Positions 1-7,168 of a stretch of DNA of 40,262 nt are shown in pieces. The first letter of the stretch is position 1, and every line of letters starts with the position of its first letter. The notes beneath the pieces are model-generated. The model was given only the letters and a program-made list of their open reading frames with translations. It did not search any database and was not told where the DNA came from. Source of the DNA: JBBRQP01 sp038226175 (GTDB lineage: Bacteria; Cyanobacteriota; Cyanobacteriia; Gloeobacterales; Anthocerotibacteraceae). The stretch spans positions 1-40,262 of the forward strand of contig JBBRQP010000019.1 in the NCBI GenBank assembly GCA_038226175.1, written 5' to 3'. The position numbers and the translations under genes were made by a program.

Positions 1-1
1 A

Positions 2-328
2 ACCCTCGGCTCGATATACAGTAATACGGTCATTATCGTTCTCTCCGAATTTGGACGCACGGTTCGTGAAAATGGTAACGGTGGCACCGACCATGGTCAC
101 GGGAATGTCATGTGGGTTGCAGGAGGAAGTGTCAAAGGCGGTAAAGTCTACGGACAGTGGCCTAGCCTTGGCAATAACCAACTCTATGAAGGCCGCGACT
201 TGATGGTGACTACCGACTTCCGCTCTGTGATTTCTACAGTCCTAGAGCAGCACCTTCAACTTGACGATTCCCGCATCCGCAAAGTGTTACCTGGGTTTAC
301 AGTAACCCATCGGTTTCCCTTGATGTAA
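2..328 (+). CDS. DUF1501 family protein, C-terminal end only
   Basis: The open frame is already running at the left edge and stops at 326-328, so only about the last 108 residues are visible. It reads VIIVLSEFGRTVRENG, then a Gly/His-rich GTDHGHGN stretch and GGSVKGGKVYGQWP. These are the conserved C-terminal blocks of the DUF1501 family, proteins of the alkaline-phosphatase/sulfatase-like fold often exported by the Tat pathway. Substrate and function are unknown for most members. No start, signal peptide or upstream neighbour can be seen. It converges with the YncE-like gene. The end of the protein looks normal, so the gene is cut by the window and not by a rearrangement. Confidence 0.85.
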   Translation, partial: TLGSIYSNTVIIVLSEFGRTVRENGNGGTDHGHGNVMWVAGGSVKGGKVYGQWPSLGNNQLYEGRDLMVTTDFRSVISTVLEQHLQLDDSRIRKVLPGFTVTHRFPLM

Positions 329-412
329 GTGCCTTCGACCCATGATATGTGCTGTGGGAAGTCATCTCAGAAAATCGAATTAAAGCCCGTCAAGCTTTTG
401 TCAGTACAAGCG

Positions 413-1453
413 CTAAGGCTTAAATACCAGGAGTTCAAAACTCCCTTCGATCATACTTGGGCGGGGATTAGGTTGTTTGAGTGTTGGCAGTGGGCGTGGG
501 TCAAACTGAGCGGTAGCGAGATAAATTTGGTGAGTTTCAGGATCTAGGGCTAGCGTTCTTGCGCCTTTTTGAGTGGGTACATTCTCGACGACACAATATT
601 GGTCGGGTGTATCTGCATGAATAACTGTAAGCGTTCCTTCTCCATTAGAACTGTACACTAACGCCAAGTTAGGGTCATAGACTACGCCATCAGTTCCTGC
701 ACCTGTGGCAATGGTAGTGATAACCTTACCTGTTTGCGCATTAACCACCGCCATTATTTTGTTACTACAAACCGCAAAAAGCCTCTGGTGAACGACATCT
801 AGTGCTAGTCCTGTGGGTTCGGTACAGGGGGCTAAGCTATGGCGACTGGTTACTTTCAGTTCTTTTGCGTCTAGCGTAACTAATTCACTGGTATCTTCAA
901 TATTGACGTAAATGTGCCCTTGAGCATCCGTTACCGCAAATTCTGGCTTACCTCCAAGAGGAAGGGTGCTCAAAACTTTGCCACTTGCGCCATCAAATAT
1001 CGTAGCATTCTTACTTTTACCATTGAACGTGAATACTTGGTGTGTGGAAGGTTCATAGAGAATCGCGTCAGGATCGCTTCCCGTAGGCACTTGAGTTAGA
1101 GGCTTAAGTGTCCCTAAGTCAAAGATAGTTGCTGACCCACCCCGACCATTGGTAATGAAGCCACGTTTTAAGTCTGTGGCAATCGCTACTCCATGTACCC
1201 CAACGCCAGGAATTTCACCAATGATAGTAGCAGTCTGAGTATCTAGAATCAGGGTGCGATCAGCATGTGTGACATAAAGATGTTTGGTGGGGCTATCAAA
1301 GGTCAAGTAATCCCAACCGCCCTTACCCCCTAGTACACTTTTTTGTTCGAGATGATAGCTACCTGCGGATACTGGCATAGAGGCAAAGGCAAAACCAACG
1401 CCTAATAGAAGCGGGGTAATCATCTTTAAGCAAAGGTTTAGCATCATGGTCAA
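413..1453 (-). CDS. Secreted YncE-like beta-propeller protein
   Basis: 346 residues. The N-terminus is a hydrophobic signal peptide (about residues 5-30, ending near MPVSAGS), so the protein is probably exported. The rest is a series of repeats of the type DxxTxxLYVTHADRTLILD, with Gly-Val-His-Gly and PDAILYEP turns. This is typical of the YncE/YVTN family of seven-bladed beta-propellers, which bind ligands or peptides in the periplasm; no enzymatic residues are evident. There are several in-frame Met codons at the start (1453, 1447, 1444); I took the first. The gene stands alone, converges with the DUF1501 gene and has a long upstream gap. The family call is firm, the role unknown. Confidence 0.8.
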   Translation of the reverse strand: MTMMLNLCLKMITPLLLGVGFAFASMPVSAGSYHLEQKSVLGGKGGWDYLTFDSPTKHLYVTHADRTLILDTQTATIIGEIPGVGVHGVAIATDLKRGFITNGRGGSATIFDLGTLKPLTQVPTGSDPDAILYEPSTHQVFTFNGKSKNATIFDGASGKVLSTLPLGGKPEFAVTDAQGHIYVNIEDTSELVTLDAKELKVTSRHSLAPCTEPTGLALDVVHQRLFAVCSNKIMAVVNAQTGKVITTIATGAGTDGVVYDPNLALVYSSNGEGTLTVIHADTPDQYCVVENVPTQKGARTLALDPETHQIYLATAQFDPRPLPTLKQPNPRPSMIEGSFELLVFKP

Positions 1454-1708
1454 TCTCCAGAATTGTGCAGGGGTAGGCTGCGATTTCTTTGTTGCATATT
1501 GGATGCTTGTCTACTTTAGCGTAACTAATGGAAGCTGTGGCTCGGCGAAGAAGTAACCGTCCCTGACAGCTTGAAGCTCTAAAGTTAGGCTTGGGTATGT
1601 CAAGTAGATTGTGTCAGTAGGGAAATTTCACATTGGCAACCTTCCTTCAAACTCAATAGCAAACCGATTTAAGGCTCCTTTCCATCACGATAGACCTTCG
1701 TAGTCGAA

Positions 1709-1754
1709 GACCATATGGGTATGGTCACTTCTTTGACAGATTATGAATTGTCAA
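1709..1754. promoter_or_regulatory. Paired inverted repeats in the gap before the resolvase
   Basis: The 1454-2011 gap holds no gene I can support. Within it, GACCATA-4 nt-TATGGTC (1709-1726) is followed by TTGACA (1733-1738) facing TTGTCAA (1748-1754). Such clustered inverted half-sites fit a regulator or recombinase binding region, but no specific protein can be assigned. Confidence 0.3.
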
Positions 1755-1870
1755 TAAATCACTTTTAGTGCCGATTCGTCGGTGGAAAATGCCCGACGAT
1801 TACAAGGTATTTTGCGCAAAGTCATGTTGAGGTCGCTTGAGAAAACGGAACGTATAGCCCGTCAATCAAA

Positions 1871-1905
1871 TGTCAAGTTTCCCAAAAACGACCGTTTATC
1901 AGACA
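1871..1905 (+). other. res-like site upstream of the serine resolvase
   Basis: A 35-bp segment begins TGTC and ends TTATCAGACA. The last 10 bases equal, in inverse orientation, the outer half-site TGTCTGATAA known from Tn3/gamma-delta res sites. It lies about 105 bp before the resolvase start, the usual place for res. A second similar run, TTATCAGTCA, ends at the start codon. Only half-sites match, so this is a candidate. Confidence 0.3.
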
Positions 1906-2011
1906 CACCTTGGCCTACCCCTGCCATGCGGGTTGTAGCCCACTTTTTGTGTATCACAACTCATCTCTTTTTCTATGTATGATTAACCCATCCCACTTTT
2001 GGTTATCAGTC

Positions 2012-2563
2012 ATGCTCATCGCCTATGCCCGGGTCTCTACTGCTGACCAGTCTCTTAATCTTCAACTTGATGCTCTTAAAGCTATTGGTTGTGATAAATT
2101 CTTTGACGATACAGCTAGTGGCAGTAACGATGAGCGCCCTGGTCTGATCCAAGCTCTCGACTTTGCTCGTACTGGAGATACCTTAGTAGTTTGGAAACTT
2201 GACCGTCTGGGTCGCTCACTCAAACACTTAGTAGAAACAGTGGCAGCTTTGCATGAGCGCGGGGTTGGTTTCCGTAGCCTTCAGGAGAACCTTGATACAA
2301 TAACTAGTTCCGGTAAACTCTTTTTCCACTTGTTTGCCGCTCTGGCTGAATTTGAACGAGACATTATCTGTGAGCGCACTCAGGCCGGACTTGCTTCGGC
2401 ACGGGCTAGGGGTAGACAGGGAGGACGACCTTGTAAGTTGAATGCCAAACAGATAGCTTTTGCTAGAACTCTGCTGGCTGACCGAGGTAATACTGTTAAG
2501 GATGTAGCTAAGATTCTGGGGGTGGCGCGTTCAACTTTGTACCGAACCATTGAGTCCTGGTAA
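2012..2563 (+). CDS. Serine recombinase / resolvase (Tn3-like)
   Basis: 183 residues. The N-terminal catalytic domain has YARVST with the nucleophilic Ser, then KLDRLGRSLKHL with the conserved Arg pair, and the FERDIICERTQAGL stretch of the long E-helix. GRQGGRPCKL leads into a C-terminal helix-turn-helix (DVAKILGVARSTLYR). This is the classic small resolvase/invertase layout. I chose ATG 2012, where the family starts (MLIAYARVST), although the frame is open further upstream. No transposase lies next to it. It could resolve cointegrates or multimers of the mobile element, or be left from a transposon. Confidence 0.9.
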   Translation: MLIAYARVSTADQSLNLQLDALKAIGCDKFFDDTASGSNDERPGLIQALDFARTGDTLVVWKLDRLGRSLKHLVETVAALHERGVGFRSLQENLDTITSSGKLFFHLFAALAEFERDIICERTQAGLASARARGRQGGRPCKLNAKQIAFARTLLADRGNTVKDVAKILGVARSTLYRTIESW

Positions 2564-2652
2564 TTGAAAAGGCTGCCCGTTTCCAATAGGTGAACCTTCG
2601 AGACAGCCCATCACTCGCTTACGGTGCTTCCCAGCAGTGCGTATTGCTCAAG

Positions 2653-3447
2653 TTATAACTCACTTAGTTTGGCTTCTTCCTGAGCCTGTAATAACGCAGC
2701 TTGTATGGTCTCTATAGGCAGCTCTGTCAATTCTACTACCTGCTCTAGGCTCTGTCCGGCTTTAATCATCCTTATTGCCATTCTGAGCACGGTTTCCGCC
2801 GCGACATCTTTATAAAACTGGGTTTCTCTCAGGGCTGTGTCCGTTAATCCCAACATTGTTTGTACCTCCTGACGGGTCATTCTTGGAAACTTGTTTACCA
2901 TTATATTCTCCAGAATATCTAGTACCGAACCGCTCGCCCCCAAACTCATTAAGTGTTGAGCTTGCTGGGGAGCGATTTCTGGTGCTGCCACAACTAACCG
3001 GACTAACTCGGTGTAGAGATTATCGGTCTGTGGTATTTCATCCACATAGATGCGCTCTACCGAAGGCCAAGCTAGCGCATCACGGTGTAGTGTCGTCCAT
3101 AGTACTTCCTCGCTCTCTCTGCGTTCGGGATATATCACCACAATTCGTACATCTTGAAGCATTCCCGCATCAGACTTTTTAGCTCCTCGGTAGCGGTCAC
3201 TCAGATACAAAAACACCTCACCAAACAAACGTGGGTAAAATGCTGGGTCATCATAAAACTGTACTTCCAGAAAGTAGATGGTTCCCTCACCATTCTCTGG
3301 CACCAAGACCCCATCAAAGCTGAAGGCTAATTCCTTGACCTGCACTGCACTCATTACATAAGTATTAGTGGGATGTTCGCCTAACAGGTCAAACAATGTC
3401 TCAGGGTAGTCCTTGAACAAGCGATAAAACACATGGTCGGTACGCAA
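2653..3447 (-). CDS. Rpn/DUF2887-type PD-(D/E)XK nuclease-like protein
   Basis: 264 residues from a TTG start at 3447. The start is favoured by TAGGAG about 7 nt upstream and because the family begins with RTDHVFYRLFKDYPE. The core has SFDGVLVP (the active-site Asp) and IYFLEVQFYDD (the E-x-Q/K pair), the pattern of the recombination-promoting nuclease (Rpn, PD-(D/E)XK transposase-like) and DUF2887 families common in cyanobacteria. The C-terminus is helical and charged (QAQEEAKLSEL). Such genes are often multi-copy and associated with mobile DNA; the biological role is poorly known. It is divergent from the first VOC gene. Confidence 0.8.
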   Translation of the reverse strand: MRTDHVFYRLFKDYPETLFDLLGEHPTNTYVMSAVQVKELAFSFDGVLVPENGEGTIYFLEVQFYDDPAFYPRLFGEVFLYLSDRYRGAKKSDAGMLQDVRIVVIYPERRESEEVLWTTLHRDALAWPSVERIYVDEIPQTDNLYTELVRLVVAAPEIAPQQAQHLMSLGASGSVLDILENIMVNKFPRMTRQEVQTMLGLTDTALRETQFYKDVAAETVLRMAIRMIKAGQSLEQVVELTELPIETIQAALLQAQEEAKLSEL

Positions 3448-3515
3448 GACGTTTCTCCTAAGGTATGGGGTATAACTTGACCAGCCACACTTTCTCCTAT
3501 CAACACAAACCAACC

Positions 3516-3926
3516 ATGAAAAACAGACAGATATTCGTCAACCTGTGCGTCAAAGACCTTCCAAAGTCCAAAGATTTCTTCGCGAATCTCGGTTTTACCT
3601 TCAATTCGCAATTTACCAACGACCTCGGCGCTTGCATGATGGTCAGCGAGCACATTTTCGTTATGCTGCTAACCGAAGCACATTTCAAAGAGTTTACACC
3701 GAAGCTTATTAGCGACGCTACGAAAAGCACTGAGGTACTCTTGGGTTTGTCATGCGAAAGCAGAGCAGAGGTTGAGGATACCGTTCGCAAGGCTGTTAGC
3801 GTAGGCGGCACCATACACAAAGAGCCGCAAGACCACGGCTTTATGTATGGTCACGGATTTACAGATTTAGACGGTCACATTTGGGAGCTTATCTATATGG
3901 TTCCAACCACAGAGAAGCAGCAGTGA
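3516..3926 (+). CDS. VOC (glyoxalase/bleomycin-resistance fold) protein 1
   Basis: 136 residues starting MKNRQIFVNLCVKDL. The two beta-alpha-beta-beta-beta modules of the vicinal-oxygen-chelate superfamily are visible: N-terminal VKDLPKSKDFFANLGF, and C-terminal YGHGFTDLDGHIWELIYM with the metal-ligand Glu in the last strand. These proteins are small dimeric metalloenzymes or antibiotic-binding proteins; the substrate cannot be told. It ends 5 bp before a GCCTAAC, the core of an integron attC right-hand site, so it may once have been a gene cassette like its neighbour. The product of an isolated VOC gene often resembles YaeR/YkcA-type lyases. Confidence 0.85.
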   Translation: MKNRQIFVNLCVKDLPKSKDFFANLGFTFNSQFTNDLGACMMVSEHIFVMLLTEAHFKEFTPKLISDATKSTEVLLGLSCESRAEVEDTVRKAVSVGGTIHKEPQDHGFMYGHGFTDLDGHIWELIYMVPTTEKQQ

Positions 3927-4105
3927 AATCGCCTAACTGTTCTGCAAATTGCTTTGCTATTTAAGCTGTCGAGCCATGCTTGCGTAACCCTTACTACTGA
4001 CCAACATCGGTCAATGGAGCCTAATCATGATTACCTATGACGTATATTTTTACAAATTGGGTGTTATCCAACGGGTGGGGGTACTTGGGTGCAGTCTAAT
4101 CACTT

Positions 4106-4558
4106 GTTAGAACGAAGGAGAAGCTGATGAAACGCTCTTGGATAATTATTGGTGTTGCTGATGTTGCTCGCAGTTTCAAGTGGTATCAGTTGCTGTTTGG
4201 TCAACCCGAAGCGTCTCTTGCTCATGACTACTTCGGGCAAATTCTGGACACTGATGGAACCATCTTGCTTTGTCTCCATCAGTGGGGAGAGCATGAGCAT
4301 CCAACCTTGACCAGTCCCGACCACTCGAAACCTGGCAACGGACTACTTTTGTTCTTTCGTGTAGATGATTTTGACCAGGCTCTGCCCAGGGCTCGTGATC
4401 TCGTGACTAGCCTGGCAAAAGAGCCATACTTGAACCCTAGCACTGGAACCAAGGAGTTCGCACTCCGTGATCCTGACGGGTATTATGTCATGGTCAGTGC
4501 GCTCAATGCTACCTAACAAGGCGCTCCAAGGGACTCCCCTGAGCTTGGTCGTGGGGAC
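4106..4558 (+). mobile_element. Integron gene-cassette-like unit with decayed attC
   Basis: The unit starts with GTTAGAA (4106-4112), like the integron junction GTTRRRY. It holds a single short ORF with its start 14 bp further on. The ORF stop overlaps ACCTAAC (4511-4517), which fits RYYYAAC exactly. The following segment, AAGGCGCTCCAAGGGAC ... CCTGAGCTTGGTCGT, has the arm pair CCAAG/CTTGG and the wording typical of class-1-like attC sites. The distal core should be GTTRRRY but reads GTGGGGA, so the site looks decayed. No integron integrase is in the window. This is inference from short motifs. Confidence 0.45.
4127..4516 (+). CDS. VOC (glyoxalase-like) protein 2, cassette-borne
   Basis: 129 residues. 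IIGVADVARSFKWYQLLFG is the N-terminal VOC module; FALRDPDGYYVMVSAL at the end is the C-terminal module with the usual DPDG turn. AAGGAGAAGCTG before the ATG gives a good ribosome binding site. Its tight flanks, with a stop codon inside an attC-like core, suggest an integron cassette. VOC and bleomycin-resistance-like proteins are frequent cargo of environmental integrons. Function is unknown. Confidence 0.85.
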   Translation: MKRSWIIIGVADVARSFKWYQLLFGQPEASLAHDYFGQILDTDGTILLCLHQWGEHEHPTLTSPDHSKPGNGLLLFFRVDDFDQALPRARDLVTSLAKEPYLNPSTGTKEFALRDPDGYYVMVSALNAT

Positions 4559-4654
4559 AGTGACTTTATGCTATCTGCTGTCGGGTAGCAAAATAGACTT
4601 TATCCAACTTAACTGGTAGTAAACCCAAAAAGTGGGGGTTGCTCAAATATTAAA

Positions 4655-4694
4655 GTCAGCGGGACAGGCGGCTCTGGGAATGTCCCGATAACCG
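4655..4694 (+). repeat. 40-bp dispersed element, copy 1
   Basis: This copy shares 32 of 40 bases with 7094-7133; the invariant core is CAGGCGGCTCTGGGAATGT (4665-4683). The core here is framed by CGGGAC and GTCCCG, so it can fold into a hairpin. Both copies lie on the same strand, just beyond the 3' end of a minus-strand gene (the 69-residue protein here, the relaxase at the other copy). They may be shared 3' UTR/terminator-like or recombination elements. Confidence 0.6.
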
Positions 4695-4703
4695 GTAAGT
4701 CCT

Positions 4704-4913
4704 TTAATCAAATAGCTTCTTTCCTCCGTGAAGCCAGTCGTTATGGGCTTCGACGATAGGCAGGGTGAGTTTTAGCTCCCCGCTTCCCCACTGCATATAG
4801 GACTCATGGGACGCTATTGCATATGTGATTTTTCCATCACTTGAAGTCAATTTCAGTTTTCTTTGACTAGGCGTTTTCTCGCCTAAGTACTCAATTTTTT
4901 TGATGCAAGACAT
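4704..4913 (-). CDS. Small hypothetical protein (69 aa)
   Basis: 69 residues, with GGAG 6 nt before the ATG. The sequence is mostly beta-strand-like (KLKLTSSDGKITYAIA, GELKLTLP) with a His/Trp-containing tail. I recognise no family. It lies immediately downstream of ArdC on the same strand, separated by a short stretch with a 15-G run, and is probably part of the plasmid-type backbone of the element. The good ribosome binding site and the co-orientation are the reasons to keep it. Confidence 0.5.
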   Translation of the reverse strand: MSCIKKIEYLGEKTPSQRKLKLTSSDGKITYAIASHESYMQWGSGELKLTLPIVEAHNDWLHGGKKLFD

Positions 4914-4923
4914 TTTTTTCTCC

Positions 4924-4938
4924 GGGGGGGGGGGGGGG
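4924..4938 (+). repeat. Homopolymer of 15 G
   Basis: Fifteen consecutive G (C on the coding strand) lie 11 bp upstream of the 69-residue gene's start and 21 bp after the ArdC stop, directly abutting the GGAG ribosome binding site. Such tracts slip during replication and could change the spacing of the leader. They are also a common spot for assembly or sequencing errors. Confidence 0.9.
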
Positions 4939-4959
4939 ATTGCTCCCCCTGGTGGTGGT

Positions 4960-5793
4960 TTATGCTGCTTTCTGGGCTTGGCTCGTCTGGGCTTCTAGTC
5001 CGTCAATGATTTGACGGGCGGTCTTCTGTATTCTTGAACCGCATTTGGTCAGCGTCTCTAGGGCGTTTTTATCACTCTGCCAGTGAGCAATATAGGCAAA
5101 CGAGTAATCCCCACAATCTAAACCAAAATGAGCCAACACCAGAAAGGCGATGCTTTCCGCTTCTAGCTCAAAATCTGCCCGATGCTCTCGGTACTCCTCC
5201 GGGCTATGTAACAGCGCATGACCGATTTCATGGGCTAAGGTTTTGGCTTGGTGCCTGGGATCGTTGTCGCTGTGAATCGCTATCTTCTTTTGGGATGGGC
5301 GACAATATCCGCCAGCTGCTCCGGTGTCCTCAAGTGATACACTCCAACCTTCAGACCGGGCGAAGGATGCCAGACTATCAAATAAGCCTTGGTCATCACC
5401 ATTGAGGGAAGAAATTGGCAATTGCGCCAGGTCTTCGCCTTCGGTCTGAGAAATATCAAACACGGGTACGAGCTTAAAGCCTGTCAGCGTTTTAGTCTCT
5501 GTCTCGGTCTCTTTATTTTTGTAGGTCATCGGGGCAAAAATGTATATTCCCTTCTCCCCTTTCTTTACACAGCGTCCTAACTTTTTCCAGACATTGAAAC
5601 CTGCGATCTTGCTAGCTTCTGGGAACTGGACTTGAATTAACATGCAGTTCTTAAAGCTGTAGCTGTGGAACCTAGCCTGGAATTTGAAGTATTCCAGCCA
5701 TTTGCCGTCGGTGAGTAGGGCTTCTAGTCCAGCGGTCAACTTATCAAAGGCGATGGCTTTCTTATCTGCTGCTTGGTCGGTGGTCGCGTTCAT
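4960..5793 (-). CDS. ardC: ArdC-type antirestriction protein
   Basis: 277 residues. The N-terminal part (about 15-115) is the ArdC ssDNA-binding domain: FHSYSFKNCMLIQ, GFNVWKKLGRCVKKGEKG, then a strand ending VPVFDISQTEG. The C-terminal part is a zinc metallopeptidase-like domain with HEIGHALLH (His188, Glu189, His192) and the third ligand region FELEAESIAFLV. ArdC proteins of conjugative plasmids coat or protect incoming single-stranded DNA and help the element escape host restriction. That fits the relaxase, MobC and coupling protein nearby. AGGA lies upstream of the ATG. The SWIM gene is next upstream on the same strand, 49 bp away, so the two may be co-transcribed. Confidence 0.88.
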   Translation of the reverse strand: MNATTDQAADKKAIAFDKLTAGLEALLTDGKWLEYFKFQARFHSYSFKNCMLIQVQFPEASKIAGFNVWKKLGRCVKKGEKGIYIFAPMTYKNKETETETKTLTGFKLVPVFDISQTEGEDLAQLPISSLNGDDQGLFDSLASFARSEGWSVSLEDTGAAGGYCRPSQKKIAIHSDNDPRHQAKTLAHEIGHALLHSPEEYREHRADFELEAESIAFLVLAHFGLDCGDYSFAYIAHWQSDKNALETLTKCGSRIQKTARQIIDGLEAQTSQAQKAA

Positions 5794-5842
5794 AGTTTTG
5801 CTTCCTGTGGGTAAGGGAGGAATTTATCCCCCCGAGTGAGTG

Positions 5843-6256
5843 TTAAGCGTGAACTGGGATAGGGAAGGTATCGTTTAACCACTGGTTAACCGCTAGGCGG
5901 TGCTTACATGTGGCGGTCTGTTTCCCTGCCTCTTTCTGTCGCTCAAAGTCTTTGCACTCACACTGCAAACCTTCACCGGGTAAACTCCACAGACGGTAAG
6001 AGCTGCCTTTGCTGAGGTTATAGGCGGTATAACTGAAGGCTCCTACTGGGGTAATCTCAATGTCTGCGCTGCGGTCGCTCCGTGATTCGATGTGGTCTAA
6101 CTCGTAGCGGGTTTTACTGATAAACGTCGGGCGGTTGCCTTGGACGTATACCCAAACCGCATTAGCAAAAATCTGTAACTTTTTGACCAAGCCGATAGCC
6201 ACACCCAACAGACGGGCGGTAGCGGCTTTACTGTAAACAGAGAACTGATGTGACAT
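5843..6256 (-). CDS. SWIM zinc-finger protein
   Basis: 137 residues. The C-terminal CECKDFERQKEAGKQTATCK, followed by His, is a CxC-xn-CxH SWIM zinc-binding motif, found in DNA-binding and protein-interaction contexts. The N-terminal part (AATARLLGVAIGLVKKLQIFANAVWVYVQG) may bind nucleic acid, but I do not recognise it. GGAG precedes the ATG by about 10 nt. It is the first gene of the minus-strand ArdC group and divergent from the ribbon-helix-helix gene, with the 26-bp palindrome between them. Small SWIM proteins of this kind occur on cyanobacterial plasmids; the function is unknown. Confidence 0.65.
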   Translation of the reverse strand: MSHQFSVYSKAATARLLGVAIGLVKKLQIFANAVWVYVQGNRPTFISKTRYELDHIESRSDRSADIEITPVGAFSYTAYNLSKGSSYRLWSLPGEGLQCECKDFERQKEAGKQTATCKHRLAVNQWLNDTFPIPVHA

Positions 6257-6298
6257 AATCGGGTTACTCCTGTCTATTCATCTGGCTGGGAAGTTAAA

Positions 6299-6335
6299 GC
6301 CTTGGCGGTGTTGTCGCACTTCCAAGGCATTTTTT
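6299..6335 (+). terminator. Hairpin with T tract (terminator-like or leader hairpin)
   Basis: GCCTTGG (6299-6305) pairs with CCAAGGC (6322-6328) around a 16-nt loop and is followed by ATTTTTT. Read on the plus strand this is a factor-independent-terminator shape, but no plus-strand gene ends here. Read on the minus strand it lies in the 5' leader of the SWIM gene, 43 bp before its ATG, so it could equally be a regulatory leader structure. Confidence 0.4.
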
Positions 6336-6447
6336 ATGAGGGGTAGTTAAGCCGTTCGCTAGCTCGGTGCTAGGACGCTTGCGGCTGACCACTGCTGGTC
6401 TAACGAGGCTCTTAGGTGAGTGCCTTATCTCTATCTCTCATGTAATC

Positions 6448-6473
6448 ATTATAACTGTCTAGACAGTTATAAT
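6448..6473. promoter_or_regulatory. Perfect 26-bp palindrome, likely operator
   Basis: ATTATAACTGTCT is followed directly by its exact reverse complement, centred on CTAG at 6460/6461. It lies in the divergent gap between the SWIM/ArdC genes and the ribbon-helix-helix gene. It contains TATAAT in both orientations, so a protein bound here would cover promoter elements on both sides. A degenerate half-site, TAGACGGTAATAAT, follows about 40 bp further toward the RHH gene. The adjacent RHH protein is the natural candidate for binding (autoregulation). The core CTGTCTRGACAGT recurs upstream of rep at 27792-27804. Confidence 0.7.
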
Positions 6474-6549
6474 AAGCATTCTGCAATCAAACTTTACATC
6501 TGTATTAAGCGTATAGACGGTAATAATAAAAGAGTATCTGAGGTGTTTT

Positions 6550-6795
6550 ATGGGACGTGGAAGACCTGGAGGAAACCCAAATATTTCTAAAGCTGGTAGG
6601 GCTACACGCTTATTTCCTCCGCTAGTAGAGGGAGAAAAGTCTAAAGATGTGGGGGTAGCTTTACCAGAATCGGTATATCAAGAGTTAGGAAAAGTTGCCG
6701 AACAGATGGGTACAAGTCGAGCAGGGGTCACACGACAAGCCTTGATGGAATTTTTAGAGCGGTTAAAAGCAGAGCAAGCAGTAGAGCAGGATTAG
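6550..6795 (+). CDS. Ribbon-helix-helix DNA-binding protein
   Basis: 81 residues. The first half is basic and flexible (GRGRPGGNPNISKAGRATR). The second half is a ribbon-helix-helix: strand KDVGVALPESVYQELGKVAE, then a helix-turn-helix ending RAGVTRQALMEFLERL. CopG/ParG/Arc-type proteins of this size act as copy-number, partition or auto-repressors on plasmids. GAGGTG lies before the ATG. The perfect palindrome 77 bp upstream is its probable operator. It is the only plus-strand gene in the backbone region and stands between the ArdC group and the mobilization genes. Confidence 0.75.
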   Translation: MGRGRPGGNPNISKAGRATRLFPPLVEGEKSKDVGVALPESVYQELGKVAEQMGTSRAGVTRQALMEFLERLKAEQAVEQD

Positions 6796-6910
6796 CCCAC
6801 AAACTTTCCGGCTAGCGTTAGAAGCTCCTTCCTAGCCCACAAGCCAGCCGCTCCAACCCAAAGCTAGTGGCCTCTATCCAGCCTTCCCCCTACAATCCTC
6901 CGGCGGCGGC

Positions 6911-7005
6911 AGGGGATGGTTTTTAGGTAGCACGGCGGTGTTGTGTCAAGGGTGTTTTGGTATCCCCCTTGACAGGCTGTTGCTGTGCTGACTTGCCTTA
7001 TCCCC
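6911..7005. repeat. Long imperfect inverted repeat in the gap before the relaxase end
   Basis: The 6796-7168 gap has no gene. It holds nested arms that pair across about 95 nt: AGGGGAT ... ATCCCCT outside, AGCAC ... GTGCT in the middle, and TGTCAAGGG ... CCCTTGACA inside, with a 13-14 nt loop. It could be a structured RNA, a bidirectional terminator, or part of an origin of transfer or replication. The sequence alone does not decide. Confidence 0.5.
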
Positions 7006-7093
7006 TACCGATGTCGGGTTTGTTATTGCGACTTGTGACTAGTGGTAGTAACGACCCCTGGGGGTCTAGCATCGGGGGAGCTTCAATGATGAG

Positions 7094-7133
7094 GTAAGCG
7101 GAGCAGGCGGCTCTGGGAATGTTCGGCTGACCG
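7094..7133 (+). repeat. 40-bp dispersed element, copy 2
   Basis: This copy matches 4655-4694 at 32 of 40 positions and has the same 19-base core at 7104-7122. It lies 35 bp beyond the relaxase stop codon, mirroring the placement of copy 1 after the 69-residue gene. Confidence 0.6.
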
Positions 7134-7168
7134 ACACTCCTTATGTTCTCAGGGGATCAACAGTTAAT

